Shown: one piece after another, positions 35,062 to 44,748 of the stretch
Position numbering within the stretch: position 1 is the first letter of the stretch
Layout of the letters: every line of letters begins with the position of its first letter
NCBI GenBank assembly: GCA_002082585.1
Contig: CP020563.1
Coordinates: 3,466,001 to 3,530,000, forward strand
Origin: Kitasatospora albolonga
Lineage (GTDB): Bacteria > Actinomycetota > Actinomycetes > Streptomycetales > Streptomycetaceae
DNA: 64,000 nt
Direction of reading: 5' to 3'
Translations under genes and position numbers: made by a program
Notes under the pieces: generated by a model
Database searches by the model: none
What the model saw: the letters and a program-made list of their open reading frames with translations, nothing else
What the model was told of the DNA's origin: nothing

Positions 35062-38000
35062 CCCGCTTCCACAAGCGCCGGGCTCTCCTGATCGGCAACG
35101 AGCACTACGACGACGGCCGCTTCTCCTCGCTGGCTTCCGTAAGGGCGGACGTATGGGGACTCACCCAGGTCCTGAAGCACCGCAAGATCGGCAACTTCGT
35201 CTCCGTACAGACGGAATCCGATCTCGCCGCCGATGACATGCGGGCGGTCATCGGTGAGTTCCTCCAGGAGCGCGAGGAGGACGAACTCGCGCTCGTGTAC
35301 GTCTCCGGGCACGGGGTGCGCACCGTACGTGACGGCGGCGAGTTCCACTTCGTCGCCAAGGACACCGACTACGACCGGGTGGCCGCGACCGGAGTCAGCG
35401 CCGGGTTCCTCAACGACGCGCTGGAGGAGTGCGTCGCACCGCAGAAGATCGTGATGATCGACTGCTGCCGCAGCGGCGGGTTCGCCGTGGGGCTGCGTAC
35501 GTCGGACCGGCAAGGTGACGGCTCCGTGGCCAAGTCCGGCGAGCGGCCCCCGCTGACGAGCAGGGGCGTGTACGTCCTGTCGTCCTCGCGGGCCGGGGAG
35601 GACTCGTACGCGGACGCGGGCGGCGGCGATGATGTGAAGCCGTCGGCGTTCACCGGCGAGGTCATCGAGGCGCTGCGCACGGGGAAGGTCAGCAAGGACA
35701 GCGGCAGCGCGGTGACGGTCAGCGACCTGTTCCACTATGTCAACAAGCGTATGCGTGCCCAGGACAGCGGGCGTCAGGTGCCGGTGCAGTCCGCGCTCGG
35801 CGTCGACGACCGCATCGTCATCGCGGACAGCCCTTTCGGCCGGGCCCCCATCCTCGATCCTCTGAGTTCTCGGCCCCGGGCGGCCGCCGGAGAAGCCGCA
35901 CCGTCACCCGCCGTGAAGACCGCTCACGCACAACCCGCCTGGACCCACCTGCTGGACTACTACCGCGAGTGCGTCCTGGCCGAGAGTGCCGAGACGCCTC
36001 TGATGGACGTGAGCCGTCAGGGCACGTCGTACGTGTGTCTGGACGGCGCGGAGAGGTTCATCTCCGGCGAGGTCGACGACGACGGCTGCGTCGCGCTCCC
36101 CGAGGAAGCGGGCCCGCTGGTGGATTCAGCGGCGGAGGAGGACGCCGAGCTCTGGGCGGGCTATCCGGCCGTGCTCCTCACCGGGCCCCGCACCGGAAGC
36201 CCCTGGCGGCAGCCGAAGTTCGCGCCCCTGCTGGTGCGCCGGGTCGAGATCGTCCAGGACGAGGGCGAGGTGCGGCTGAAGCCGTACGGGCCGGTCCAGC
36301 CACACCCCCGGTTGGCGCACGACTGGCTGGGCGAGGACGAGGCCAACCAGCTCATCGGCACGTTTCAGCCGTCCTGGCATCGAGGACAGCACGACCGTAT
36401 GGCGGTGGAGGTACGCAACCTCCTCACCCAGGAGTTCGAGCTGCCGTGCGTACAGGAGCTCCGTCCCGACCAACTCACCGACCACATCGACGTGCGCACA
36501 CCCGGCCACGGGGCCCGCAACACCGCGGTCCTGTTCTCGGCACGCCCCCGGACGAACTTCACGAAGGGGCTTCTCAACGACTTCGCCGGCATCGCCAAAC
36601 AGACGGACCAGATCGGAAAGACCGCCCTCGGGGCGCTCGCGCCCGACCCCTCGCAGCGCATCCGATGCCTCGCCCACACAGATCCCGAGCCGACGGGCCT
36701 CGTGACTCCGCTGCCCTGCAACGAGGCGCAGAGCTCGGTTCTCCGGTCCGCCATGACCCGTCGCCTCACCGTGGCCACGGGCCCGCCCGGTACCGGCAAG
36801 AGCCAGCTGGTCGCCAATCTCGTGGCCACGGCGATCGCGGCAGGTCAGACCGTGCTCGTCGCGTCCACCAACAACGATGCCGTGGACGAGGTCTGGCGCC
36901 GCTGCGACGAGCTGGTGCCCGGCAGCGTCGTACGCACCGGCTCGGCGCGGAAGACCGGCAAGAGCAACGCGGAGCACGAGACCGCCGCGCTCCACGCGCT
37001 GCGTACCGGCCCGGAGCCGTCCACCACCGTGGCCACGGCAGCCGTGGAGACCAGGCTGGCCGCCGACCGCCTGGCAGAGGTACAGCGGCATCTTGCCCAC
37101 ATCGCCGAGACCGAGCTGAGGCTTCGCCGGGCAGGCGAGGCCCGCGCCCACCACGCGGAACAGCTCGGGATCACCGTCACCGGACTCCAGGAGCTGCTCG
37201 GCGGCCCGCAACTGCCGAGGGAGCTGGAGGACAGCGCACGCCGCCGCTCCCGCGCGCGCTTCCTCGGATCGTGGCGCCGATCCCGTTTTCTGCGCAAGGT
37301 CGGCCTGGAGGGGTACGCCGGTGATCCCGCCGCAGGCTGCCTCGCGCTCGCCGGGTTCGCCGCGGCCGAGGCGGAATGGCGTGACGGGCGCGAGCACGCG
37401 GCCACCGTTGACGACACAGCGCTCACCCGTGCCCTCCGCGATGCGGAGAGCGCCGTCCAGGACGCTGCACGTACGCTCCTCGCCACCAAGGTCCACGCTG
37501 CCGCCTGGGCCGGACGCCGCCGCATCAGGGAGCTGTTGACGGCCCGGGAGGGCAAACGCGGCGACTGGCCGCAGCTGGGCAGGGTCCTCGGGCGCTCGGG
37601 AACCCCGATGACCGCGCCCGCGGTGGCCGGATGGGCGGTCACCAGCCTCTCCGCCCGGCGTTTCCCACCGGACCCGGCCCTGTTCGACCTCGTCGTCATC
37701 GACGAGGCCAGCCAGTGCGCCATTCCCCACGTCCTGCCCCTGCTGTTCCGCGCACGGCGCGCCCTGGTCATCGGCGACCCCATGCAGCTCACGCACATCA
37801 CGAAGACCAGCCCGCACCGCGAGGCTCTCATCCGGCGCGGGAACGGGCTGCGGTCCGACTGGCTGGAGAAGCACCACCTCGCCTACCGGCGCCACTCCGC
37901 CTTCCACGCGGCCGAGCAGTCCGCGGGCGGCACGCTGCTTCTCGACGAGCACTTCCGCTGTCATCCGCATATCGCCGGGATCTCCAACGAGTTCTTCTAC

Positions 38001-38825
38001 GACGGTGGGCTGACCGTTCTCACCGACACCCGTGGCCGTCCAGCTCTGGCCAACCGCTCCGCCGTCATCTGGACGGATGTGGCCGGGCGGGCCGCCCGGC
38101 CTCTGTTCGGTGGCTCCTGGGTCAACGAGAACGAGATCCGCAAGGTGCACGACAGCGTCCGCTATCTGCTGGAACAGCTGCCGCCCGAGGCCACCGTCGG
38201 TGTCGTCACCCCCTTCACGGCACAGGCCGAAACCCTACGCAAGCGACTGAGCCCGTACGACGAGGAGCGTCTGCGCATCGGTACGGTGCACACCTTCCAG
38301 GGCGGTGAACGCGACGTCATGGTGTTCTCCCTCGTCGTCGGCGAAGGTATGCACCCGGGCTCCGTCGCCTGGGTCGGTGAACAGCTGAACCTGTGGAACG
38401 TCGCCATCACCCGGGCCCGCAGTCACCTGATCGTGGTCGGGGACAAGAAGCTCTGGCGGAAGCGGGGAGGCGTGGGCGCCGCACTGCTTGAGGCCGCGGA
38501 GCGGGACGGCCTGGCCCTGGGAGGCGAAGACGAGGACGTGCTGCTCAAACGCCTGTACCAGGCCCTCTCCTTCGCGGAAGAAGCCACTGTCACGCTGGGG
38601 GAAACCGTTCACGGGTATCCCGTGGACGCCGTGATACGCGGCGTCGGCGGAGCTGCCCCCCAACCCGTACTTCTCGATCGGGGAATGGAGGAGAACGGCG
38701 ACGCGGCACGCCACCTCCGGCTCATGCTGCACCGCCGGAATCTGCTGGGCAGCGGTGACGGCGCAGTCGAAGCTGCGCGTTGGCCGGCCTGGCGGCTGTA
38801 CGACACCGACGAGCAGCGGGGGTGA
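35058..38825 (+). CDS. Caspase / SF1 helicase / nuclease-like fusion protein
   Basis: A 1255-residue three-module protein. Residues 1-260 are a C14 caspase domain: His85 in YVSGHGV and Cys137 in MIDCCRSGG, with NEHYDDG at the start. Residues about 550-1150 form a UPF1/DNA2-like SF1 helicase: Walker A GPPGTGKS at 575-582, Walker B VVIDEASQ (Asp882-Glu883), GDPMQL, HTFQGGERDVM and NVAITRARSHLIV. Residues about 1165-1250 (YPVDAVIRG, PVLLDRG, HLRLMLHRRNLL, PAWRLYD) resemble a degenerate Vsr/DUF559-type nuclease. The GTG start is coupled to EACC1. Likely an abortive-infection effector; unproven. Confidence 0.88.
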   Translation: MTRFHKRRALLIGNEHYDDGRFSSLASVRADVWGLTQVLKHRKIGNFVSVQTESDLAADDMRAVIGEFLQEREEDELALVYVSGHGVRTVRDGGEFHFVAKDTDYDRVAATGVSAGFLNDALEECVAPQKIVMIDCCRSGGFAVGLRTSDRQGDGSVAKSGERPPLTSRGVYVLSSSRAGEDSYADAGGGDDVKPSAFTGEVIEALRTGKVSKDSGSAVTVSDLFHYVNKRMRAQDSGRQVPVQSALGVDDRIVIADSPFGRAPILDPLSSRPRAAAGEAAPSPAVKTAHAQPAWTHLLDYYRECVLAESAETPLMDVSRQGTSYVCLDGAERFISGEVDDDGCVALPEEAGPLVDSAAEEDAELWAGYPAVLLTGPRTGSPWRQPKFAPLLVRRVEIVQDEGEVRLKPYGPVQPHPRLAHDWLGEDEANQLIGTFQPSWHRGQHDRMAVEVRNLLTQEFELPCVQELRPDQLTDHIDVRTPGHGARNTAVLFSARPRTNFTKGLLNDFAGIAKQTDQIGKTALGALAPDPSQRIRCLAHTDPEPTGLVTPLPCNEAQSSVLRSAMTRRLTVATGPPGTGKSQLVANLVATAIAAGQTVLVASTNNDAVDEVWRRCDELVPGSVVRTGSARKTGKSNAEHETAALHALRTGPEPSTTVATAAVETRLAADRLAEVQRHLAHIAETELRLRRAGEARAHHAEQLGITVTGLQELLGGPQLPRELEDSARRRSRARFLGSWRRSRFLRKVGLEGYAGDPAAGCLALAGFAAAEAEWRDGREHAATVDDTALTRALRDAESAVQDAARTLLATKVHAAAWAGRRRIRELLTAREGKRGDWPQLGRVLGRSGTPMTAPAVAGWAVTSLSARRFPPDPALFDLVVIDEASQCAIPHVLPLLFRARRALVIGDPMQLTHITKTSPHREALIRRGNGLRSDWLEKHHLAYRRHSAFHAAEQSAGGTLLLDEHFRCHPHIAGISNEFFYDGGLTVLTDTRGRPALANRSAVIWTDVAGRAARPLFGGSWVNENEIRKVHDSVRYLLEQLPPEATVGVVTPFTAQAETLRKRLSPYDEERLRIGTVHTFQGGERDVMVFSLVVGEGMHPGSVAWVGEQLNLWNVAITRARSHLIVVGDKKLWRKRGGVGAALLEAAERDGLALGGEDEDVLLKRLYQALSFAEEATVTLGETVHGYPVDAVIRGVGGAAPQPVLLDRGMEENGDAARHLRLMLHRRNLLGSGDGAVEAARWPAWRLYDTDEQRG

Positions 38826-38864
38826 CCCCTTCGGGCGTTCCGACGATGCGGCGACGTGCCACCA

Positions 38865-39300
38865 CCAGACGCGGTCCGCTGCCGCCCAGGCCCTGGACCG
38901 GGTGAGCGGACCGCGGGCTGGAGCTGGCCCATGACGTATGTCGCCGCTTCGTCCTCGGCCCGCTGCGGGGCCCTGCGCACCTGCCGCTGGATCTGCTCGC
39001 ACTGCAACGCGACCGCGGTGAGCGAGCAGCCGCACAGATCGTGCAGGTCGCGGGCGAAGCGCAGCCGTTCACGGTCGACCGCCCGCATGCCGAACAGGGC
39101 CCGGCCACCCACCATGTGGGACACCACCGAAGTGAGCCCCTGCACCGGAGCCTCGCCGAACGCGACAACGAGAGGCCCCAGAAGTGCCACCGGCGCGGTA
39201 AAAGCGACCCACGCCTGCGGCACCGGAGTGATCAGCAGCACCGTGGCGGTGAAGGAGCCGGGAATCCCGACCCAGGCGCCCTGGAAGAAGCAGGACGGGC
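38865..39300 (-). pseudogene. Histidine kinase fragment (NarL-type sensor)
   Basis: Minus-strand frame with a hydrophobic segment (GIPGSFTATVLLITP), then VDRERLRFARDLHDLCG and SLTAVALQCEQIQRQVRR. This is the H-box and dimerisation helix of HisKA_3 kinases, with the phospho-acceptor His in RDLHDL. Downstream, the frame dissolves into low-complexity sequence with no ATPase domain, and it runs into the 3' end of the caspase-helicase gene. No proper start is seen upstream. So this is a remnant cut by the neighbouring insertion, not a working sensor. Confidence 0.7.
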
Positions 39301-39484
39301 GCCCCCTTTCGCTTCACAGCTGATGCTACGCCGCAGCCTTGCGTCGCTCACGGAGCAACGACGTTTGAACGCAGCGGAGTTGACCTCGCAGTGCGACATC
39401 CGCGCCACCCGGGCTTCCCCCAACCACCTTCCTCTTCAAGGAAGTTCAAGCTCTCGGCCCCACTTAATTTTCTTAGTAACGCAG

Positions 39485-39499
39485 TAAGCTACAGAATTA
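39485..39499 (+). promoter_or_regulatory. Candidate leaderless -10 for the 112-aa gene
   Basis: TAAGCT at 39485-39490 fits TANNNT and lies eight bases before the ATG at 39499. The surrounding 39460-39500 is the most AT-rich patch of the region and no ribosome site is present. Confidence 0.35.
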
Positions 39500-39837
39500 T
39501 GGACTTCACTGTTATCAAGCATGCCGTCGAGGTCGACCATGGCATCAAACGCTTGTCCATGAGCTTCATCAAGAAGCACGCTGCTCCGGAACGAGCCCGG
39601 CTCAGCGCCGAGTTGTGCGGCGAGATCAGCGAAGAGTTCGAGAAGATCGGGCTGACCACCCTGCCGCGGACGCTGCCGACAGACACCCGCGAGTTCGTCT
39701 GGATCATCCAGCGCAGCAGTGTCCTCGGTGAAGTCACCGCTATCGCAGCCGTGTTGGCGCAACTGGACAAGATCGGGATGAGTCCCCTCCCTCAGGTATT
39801 CGACAACTACCCACAGGCCAAGAACAGTCTGGCGTGA
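39499..39837 (+). CDS. Hypothetical protein, 112 aa
   Basis: Begins MDFTVIKHAVEVDHGIKRLS and contains LPTDTREFVWIIQRSSVLGEV and VLAQLDKIGMSPLPQVFDN. It is a mixed alpha/beta small soluble protein, with lower third-position G/C than neighbours, consistent with recent transfer. Not recognised. No partner is coupled to it; the kinase remnant lies upstream. Confidence 0.6.
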   Translation: MDFTVIKHAVEVDHGIKRLSMSFIKKHAAPERARLSAELCGEISEEFEKIGLTTLPRTLPTDTREFVWIIQRSSVLGEVTAIAAVLAQLDKIGMSPLPQVFDNYPQAKNSLA

Positions 39838-40560
39838 CTACCGCCAAGGGCTGACACAAAAGGGCCTATCGCCGTACAGCCCGCACATCAGCAGACGTAT
39901 CTCTGCCTCCTCGGTCGGAGACCGACCCAAGAATGAACGAACACAGGGTCAGTCGGTGTGTACTGTCACTCCAACCGGCATCGAGGGCATGACTCATGAC
40001 GCACAGTCAGCCAAGTCGGTCGGCCACGCCTGACGGCAGTCACACGCAAGGAGTCCTGATGAGCGATGGCGACGGCGCATCCATCACATCTCGGCCGGAA
40101 GACCGGAAGGCCGGAAGTCGCGAAGCATGTGGACGCATGGGTGATCTTCCCGGCGGCCAACCCCCTCACTCGGCGAGCATTACCGCATCTCGGTAGACCT
40201 GTCAAGGGGTATGTGCTACTCGCACAGCAGACCCGACCCCCGGCTTCTCAGCTGCCGGGACAGCGATACGCCACTCAACTCTCCTGGGAAACTGGCCAGT
40301 TCCCCGCCCCACCCGTCGTTCAGCCGAAGTCGCACTGCTCCTGACACCTGCGGAGCTCGCGGCGTACGTCGCATACCAGCACCGGCTCCACCGAGACGCG
40401 CGCCACCTGCCACCCTGGCTCGCGCCGGAACCTCCTTGGGCGGGCACGAGCGCCTCGGAGGACATTCCGACCTGACGACGCGGTCGGCGACCCGTGCGCC
40501 CCATCGCCCTTCCGTCATGGCCCACGCAGGCCACCCTCAACACATCGGAGACCCCGCCCC
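39838..40560. other. Gene-poor stretch with coding remnants
   Basis: About 720 bases. An ATG at 40059 with AAGGAG upstream opens a short frame (MSDGDGASITSRPED) that stops at 40196. An overlapping frame from 40066 (MATAHPSHLGRKTGRPEVAK) runs to 40344. A third frame (40199-40475) looks coding near its end. The mix suggests a small gene broken by frameshifts. Confidence 0.4.
40199..40475 (+). pseudogene. Possible frameshifted small-protein remnant
   Basis: The frame has no ATG or GTG start. Its 3' half reads LLLTPAELAAYVAYQHRLHR then RHLPPWLAPEPP, with strong G/C third-position bias and a TGA at 40473. It may be the end of a small gene whose start lies in another frame near 40059. Alternatively chance coding-like sequence. 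Confidence 0.3.
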
Positions 40561-42912
40561 ATGACCACAGGCAGTCCCGGCCCCCTCTCCCTCGACATCG
40601 TCTGGGGAGATGAGCCGATCCGGGTGACCAACATTCCGCCCCGCCTCCCCGCCGACTCGACCGACAGCCATGCCGAGGGGGTGACCGCGGCGGGCCGGGC
40701 CAATCCGAGCACGTGGCTGCCGGACACCGCGTGGGGTGCGATAGCACGTGCCACAACGGGCGCCGCGGCGCTGGCGGTTCAGCTCAGCCCGACGCCGGAG
40801 GAGCCTTCGGGGCTCCTGATGGTGGAGAACGTCGAAGGGGCGACGCTGCGGTCGGCCGTCACCCGCGTCCTGCTGAACGAGCTGTACCCCGGGCCCCAGC
40901 CCCGTACCGGCACGAAGGTCTCGGAGGTGTCCGACCCGCAGGTGCAGGGCGTCACCCACGAGGGCCGCCCCGGGGCGACCGTGCAGTACCGCTACGAGAA
41001 CCTCGCCCATCTGCGGAACCACGTGTGGCAGACCATCCACGCGACGCTGTCGATCAACAGTTACGCGTCGTCCATCCTCACCCGCTCCGTCACCCGCAAC
41101 CTGATCACCCACCCCGCCGAGATCACGTTCGAGGACGGTACGGAGTCGATCCACCTCCTCGTCGTACGGGACGGGATCACCCGGCTCGCCAGCGCCTGGG
41201 CGGTACTGGCCGGGCACGGTGCCGACCCCACCGAGGTCGCCTACCTGGCCACCGACGCCCTGCTCGGCAAGGCAACCGGGGCAGGGACGAGCGCGGAGCC
41301 CGGCCTCGGGCAGCGGCTGGCCTCCGGCCGCGCCCAGTGGCGGCAGGAGCTGCGACAGGAGTTCCACGACGAGATGGCGGGGGCGGCGCCCGGCCTCCGG
41401 GCCGCTCAGATCGCCCAGACCTACGTCGTTCCCGCGCAGATCGCCGTCGGGATCGAGGGGCACGAGGGCCGGGCGCTCTCCGCCGAGGACATCTTCGACG
41501 ACGCCATCCGTTCCGTACTGGCCTCCGTACACGTCGAGTTCATGCCGTGGGACGAGGCGGCCAAGAACGTCGAGGTGATCACCCGCGCCCTGAAACGGAT
41601 CATCCAGCAGGACGACCCGCGCTGGAACACGGCCGAACTCCAGGCGGTGTACGGCCTTGCCGTCGGCCGTATCCCCGTGGCCGATCTCCCCCGGACGTTC
41701 GGGGGCGCCACGCCCCCTCCCGGGACCGCTCTGTGGCGTGCCGTCTACCTGGTCAACGCCCTGACCCGGCCGGATCTGCTGGAGAGTCTCAAGGATCAGG
41801 CCAAGGCCATCAAGGGCGGCCAGCGGATGGGGATGAAGGGGTTCGGCGAGCTCCTGGGGCCGGTCATCGACCTTCCGTGGCGGGCGAGGAAGAAGCTCGT
41901 CACCAAGCAGGCCCGCAACGCGTGGAACAACGGCGGTGTGCTGGTGAAGGGCATCACCGAGGACTGGACCCCGCGGCCCACCGACGACTTCACCGAACTC
42001 ATCGCCCCGGCGATGGACGGCGACGCCGACGCCCGCCACACCCTGGCGGTGGCCGGTGGAGTGGCGCTGATCGCCGACAAACTCCTGACCAGGAACGTCG
42101 GTTCCTCCCTGGGTCCCACAAGGGAGAAGGGCGGCGTCCCCTTCCGCTCGGACGTGCACAAGGTCGTCGAAGGGTTGTCACAGCCGACGAACGAGCTCGG
42201 CCTGTGGACCCTCGCATCGGCCGCCAACACGTTCCGCGGTGAGGCTCTGCCGCAGAACTCCGTACCCCGGCAGAGCCTCACCGGCAAGGAGCCGGCCCCG
42301 TCCGACGAGCGGCCGTACGTGTACTTCAAGGTCGATCTCGGCGCCCCGGACCGTATCGCCCGTGACGCCGATGGGGTGCCGGTGCCGCTGTACGAGTGGG
42401 ACGTCGTCGCGGCCTCGGAACCGGAGCGCGCGGCCCAGGCGGCACCGGCGGTACGGCCTCCGGCCCCGGCGCCGTCCTCGCCCGGCGACCCCGCCTTCAC
42501 CAGCACGTCTCCCGGCGAGGTGCCTGCGCCCACCGGCCCGGTGGCGGGGCTGTTCTCCCACAGCACCGAGGACGCGCCGCCCCCGGCCCCTGTCCCGGCC
42601 CCCCGCGCCGACGACGCTCCGGTACCTCCCAGCCAGCGCGCCGCCGCGCACCGCAGGGCGCTCCACCTCGGCGTGCAGGGCGCCCGGGACGCACTCGACC
42701 ATCTGCACTCCCTGGAGCCGGAGGTCGGGGACCACACCCCCACCGTCCCGGTGGACCAGCTGGACGAGCTCCACAAGCTGCTGGTCGGCATCCTGACCGA
42801 CGTGGAGAACCTCCGGCGCAGGACGGTGGAGACCCACGGTTCGGCGGAGGACACCCCGGAGCCGGAGGAGTCCCAGGAGCAGGAGGAGCCTCAGGCGGTC
42901 ATCCTGGGCTGA
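40561..42912 (+). CDS. Hypothetical protein, 783 aa, with disordered C-terminus
   Basis: Not recognised. Residues 1-620 look folded. IHLLVVRDGITRLASAWAVL faintly resembles the DGQHR/ParB-like loop of DndB-type proteins. The middle is helical (VEVITRALKRIIQQD, KGFGELLGPVID). From about 625 it becomes Pro/Ala-rich, then a helical segment (HLGVQGARDALDHLHSLEPE) and an acidic end. No TM segments or nuclease motifs. It ends before a 14-bp terminator convergent with metG. Possibly part of the accessory block. Confidence 0.75.
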   Translation: MTTGSPGPLSLDIVWGDEPIRVTNIPPRLPADSTDSHAEGVTAAGRANPSTWLPDTAWGAIARATTGAAALAVQLSPTPEEPSGLLMVENVEGATLRSAVTRVLLNELYPGPQPRTGTKVSEVSDPQVQGVTHEGRPGATVQYRYENLAHLRNHVWQTIHATLSINSYASSILTRSVTRNLITHPAEITFEDGTESIHLLVVRDGITRLASAWAVLAGHGADPTEVAYLATDALLGKATGAGTSAEPGLGQRLASGRAQWRQELRQEFHDEMAGAAPGLRAAQIAQTYVVPAQIAVGIEGHEGRALSAEDIFDDAIRSVLASVHVEFMPWDEAAKNVEVITRALKRIIQQDDPRWNTAELQAVYGLAVGRIPVADLPRTFGGATPPPGTALWRAVYLVNALTRPDLLESLKDQAKAIKGGQRMGMKGFGELLGPVIDLPWRARKKLVTKQARNAWNNGGVLVKGITEDWTPRPTDDFTELIAPAMDGDADARHTLAVAGGVALIADKLLTRNVGSSLGPTREKGGVPFRSDVHKVVEGLSQPTNELGLWTLASAANTFRGEALPQNSVPRQSLTGKEPAPSDERPYVYFKVDLGAPDRIARDADGVPVPLYEWDVVAASEPERAAQAAPAVRPPAPAPSSPGDPAFTSTSPGEVPAPTGPVAGLFSHSTEDAPPPAPVPAPRADDAPVPPSQRAAAHRRALHLGVQGARDALDHLHSLEPEVGDHTPTVPVDQLDELHKLLVGILTDVENLRRRTVETHGSAEDTPEPEESQEQEEPQAVILG

Positions 42913-42925
42913 CCGGCCGAAGCGG

Positions 42926-42962
42926 ACCGGCGCCGACCCCTCGCACACGGGTCGGCGCCGGT
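42926..42962. terminator. Bidirectional terminator, 14-bp perfect stem
   Basis: ACCGGCGCCGACCC at 42926-42939 pairs with 42949-42962 around a 9-base loop, between the 783-aa gene and convergent metG. Confidence 0.85.
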
Positions 42963-43026
42963 TCACTTCGGCTTCGGACGGATGCCCGGCTTCCGAGGGC
43001 GTACGCCGTCGGTACCGGTCGTCGGC

Positions 43027-44748
43027 TCAGGCGCCCGCGCCCCCGAAGCGCGCCCGGTAGGACTCCAGGTCGTCTTCCGTGATCTTCGCGAAGAGGACCG
43101 GCGGGACGGTGAAGGCCGTGCCGGCCGGGACGGTGTCCAGGGACTTCGCCTGCTCGGCGGTCACCCAGGTCGCGGTGTCGTCCGGCAGGGCGAAGGCACC
43201 GCGCATGGTGGTGGCCGAGGCCGGGATGAAGGGCTCGGAGACGACCGCGTACAGGTGGATGAGGTTCATCGCCGTCCGCAGGGTCAGGGCCGCGCCCTCC
43301 GGGTCGGTCTTGATCTCCAGCCAGGGGGCCTTCTCCTCCAGGTAGGAGTTGCCCGCCGACCACAGGGCCCGCAGTGCCGCGCCGGCCTTGCGGTACTGGA
43401 GGGCTTCCATGTGCTCCTCGTACTCGGCCAGGAGGCGGGCGATCTCCTCGCCGAGTCGCGTCTCCGCCTCGCCTGCCGCGTTCCCCGCGGGGACCTCGTC
43501 GCCGAAACGCTTGCGGGAGAAGGAGAGCACGCGGTTGACGAAGTTGCCGAGGGTGTCGGCCAGGTCCTTGTTGACCGTGGCGGCGAAGTGCTCCCAGGTG
43601 AAGGAGGAGTCGTCGGACTCGGGGGCGTTGGCGATGAGGAAGTAGCGCCAGTAGTCGGCCGGCAGCGTCTCCAGGGCGGCGTCGGTGAAGATGCCGCGCT
43701 TCTGGGAGGTGGAGAACTTCCCGCCGTAGTACGTCAGCCAGTTGAAGCCCTTGACGACGTCGACCTTCTTCCACGGCTCGCGTACGCCCAGCTCGGTGGC
43801 GGGGAACATCACCGTGTGGAACGGGACGTTGTCCTTGGCCATGAACTGGGTGTAGCGGACGGTGTCGTCGGCCTCGTACCACCACGACTTCCAGTCGCGG
43901 ACCTCACCGTCGGGGGCGGCGTCCGACCACTCCTTCGTCGCGCCGATGTACTCGATCGGGGCGTCGAACCAGACGTAGAAGACCTTGCCCTCGGCCGCCA
44001 GCTCCGGCCAGGTGTCGGCCGGGACCGGAACGCCCCAGTCCAGGTCGCGGGTGATGGCCCGGTCGTGCAGGCCCTCGGTCAGCCACTTGCGGGCGATGGA
44101 GGACGACAGCTGCGGCCAGTCGGCCTCGTGCCGGGCCACCCATGCCTCGACCTCGTGCTGGAGCTTCGACTGGAGCAGGAAGAGATGCTTCGTCTCGCGG
44201 ACCTCCAGCTCCGTGGAGCCGCTGATCGCCGAACGCGGCTCCAGCAGGTCGGTCGGGTCCAGGACGCGGGTGCAGTTCTCGCACTGGTCGCCGCGCGCCT
44301 TGTCGTAACCGCAGTGCGGGCAGGTCCCCTCGACGTACCGGTCGGGGAGGAAGCGGCCGTCGACCGGCGAGTACACCTGGCGGATCGCCCGCTCCTCGAT
44401 GAAGCCGTTCTCCTTCAGCTGCCGCGCGAAGTGCTGGGTGATCTCGACGTTCTGCTGCGAGGAGCTGCGCCCGAAGTAGTCGAAGGCCAGCTGGAAACCG
44501 TCGTACACGGCCTTCTGGTCGTCGTGGGCCTGCGCGCAGAACTCGGCCACCGAGAGCCCGGACGCCTTGGCGGCCAGCTCGGCGGGCGTCCCGTGCTCGT
44601 CGGTCGCGCAGATGTACAGGACGTCGTGACCGCGCTGGCGGAGGTACCGGGAGTACACGTCCGCCGGAAGCATCGACCCGACCATGTTGCCCAGGTGCTT
44701 GATCCCGTTGATGTAGGGAAGCGCGCTGGTTACCAGGTGTCGAGCCAT
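43027..44748 (-). CDS. metG: Methionyl-tRNA synthetase
   Basis: A 573-residue class I synthetase charging tRNA-Met. HIGH is present as HLGN in [11 protein letters not shown], and KMSKS as KFSTS in [13 protein letters not shown]. The zinc knuckle is [28 protein letters not shown] and an alpha-helical anticodon domain ([15 protein letters not shown]) follow. HLGN and the four-Cys knuckle are of the archaeal/eukaryote-like MetRS branch that Streptomyces uses. ATG 44748 preceded by GGAG; a longer frame upstream is spurious. No T-box was seen upstream. Confidence 0.95.
   Translation of the reverse strand: MARHLVTSALPYINGIKHLGNMVGSMLPADVYSRYLRQRGHDVLYICATDEHGTPAELAAKASGLSVAEFCAQAHDDQKAVYDGFQLAFDYFGRSSSQQNVEITQHFARQLKENGFIEERAIRQVYSPVDGRFLPDRYVEGTCPHCGYDKARGDQCENCTRVLDPTDLLEPRSAISGSTELEVRETKHLFLLQSKLQHEVEAWVARHEADWPQLSSSIARKWLTEGLHDRAITRDLDWGVPVPADTWPELAAEGKVFYVWFDAPIEYIGATKEWSDAAPDGEVRDWKSWWYEADDTVRYTQFMAKDNVPFHTVMFPATELGVREPWKKVDVVKGFNWLTYYGGKFSTSQKRGIFTDAALETLPADYWRYFLIANAPESDDSSFTWEHFAATVNKDLADTLGNFVNRVLSFSRKRFGDEVPAGNAAGEAETRLGEEIARLLAEYEEHMEALQYRKAGAALRALWSAGNSYLEEKAPWLEIKTDPEGAALTLRTAMNLIHLYAVVSEPFIPASATTMRGAFALPDDTATWVTAEQAKSLDTVPAGTAFTVPPVLFAKITEDDLESYRARFGGAGA

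Noticed and set aside
36126..38150. 674-codon minus-strand frame
   Set aside because: Antisense to the caspase-helicase gene.
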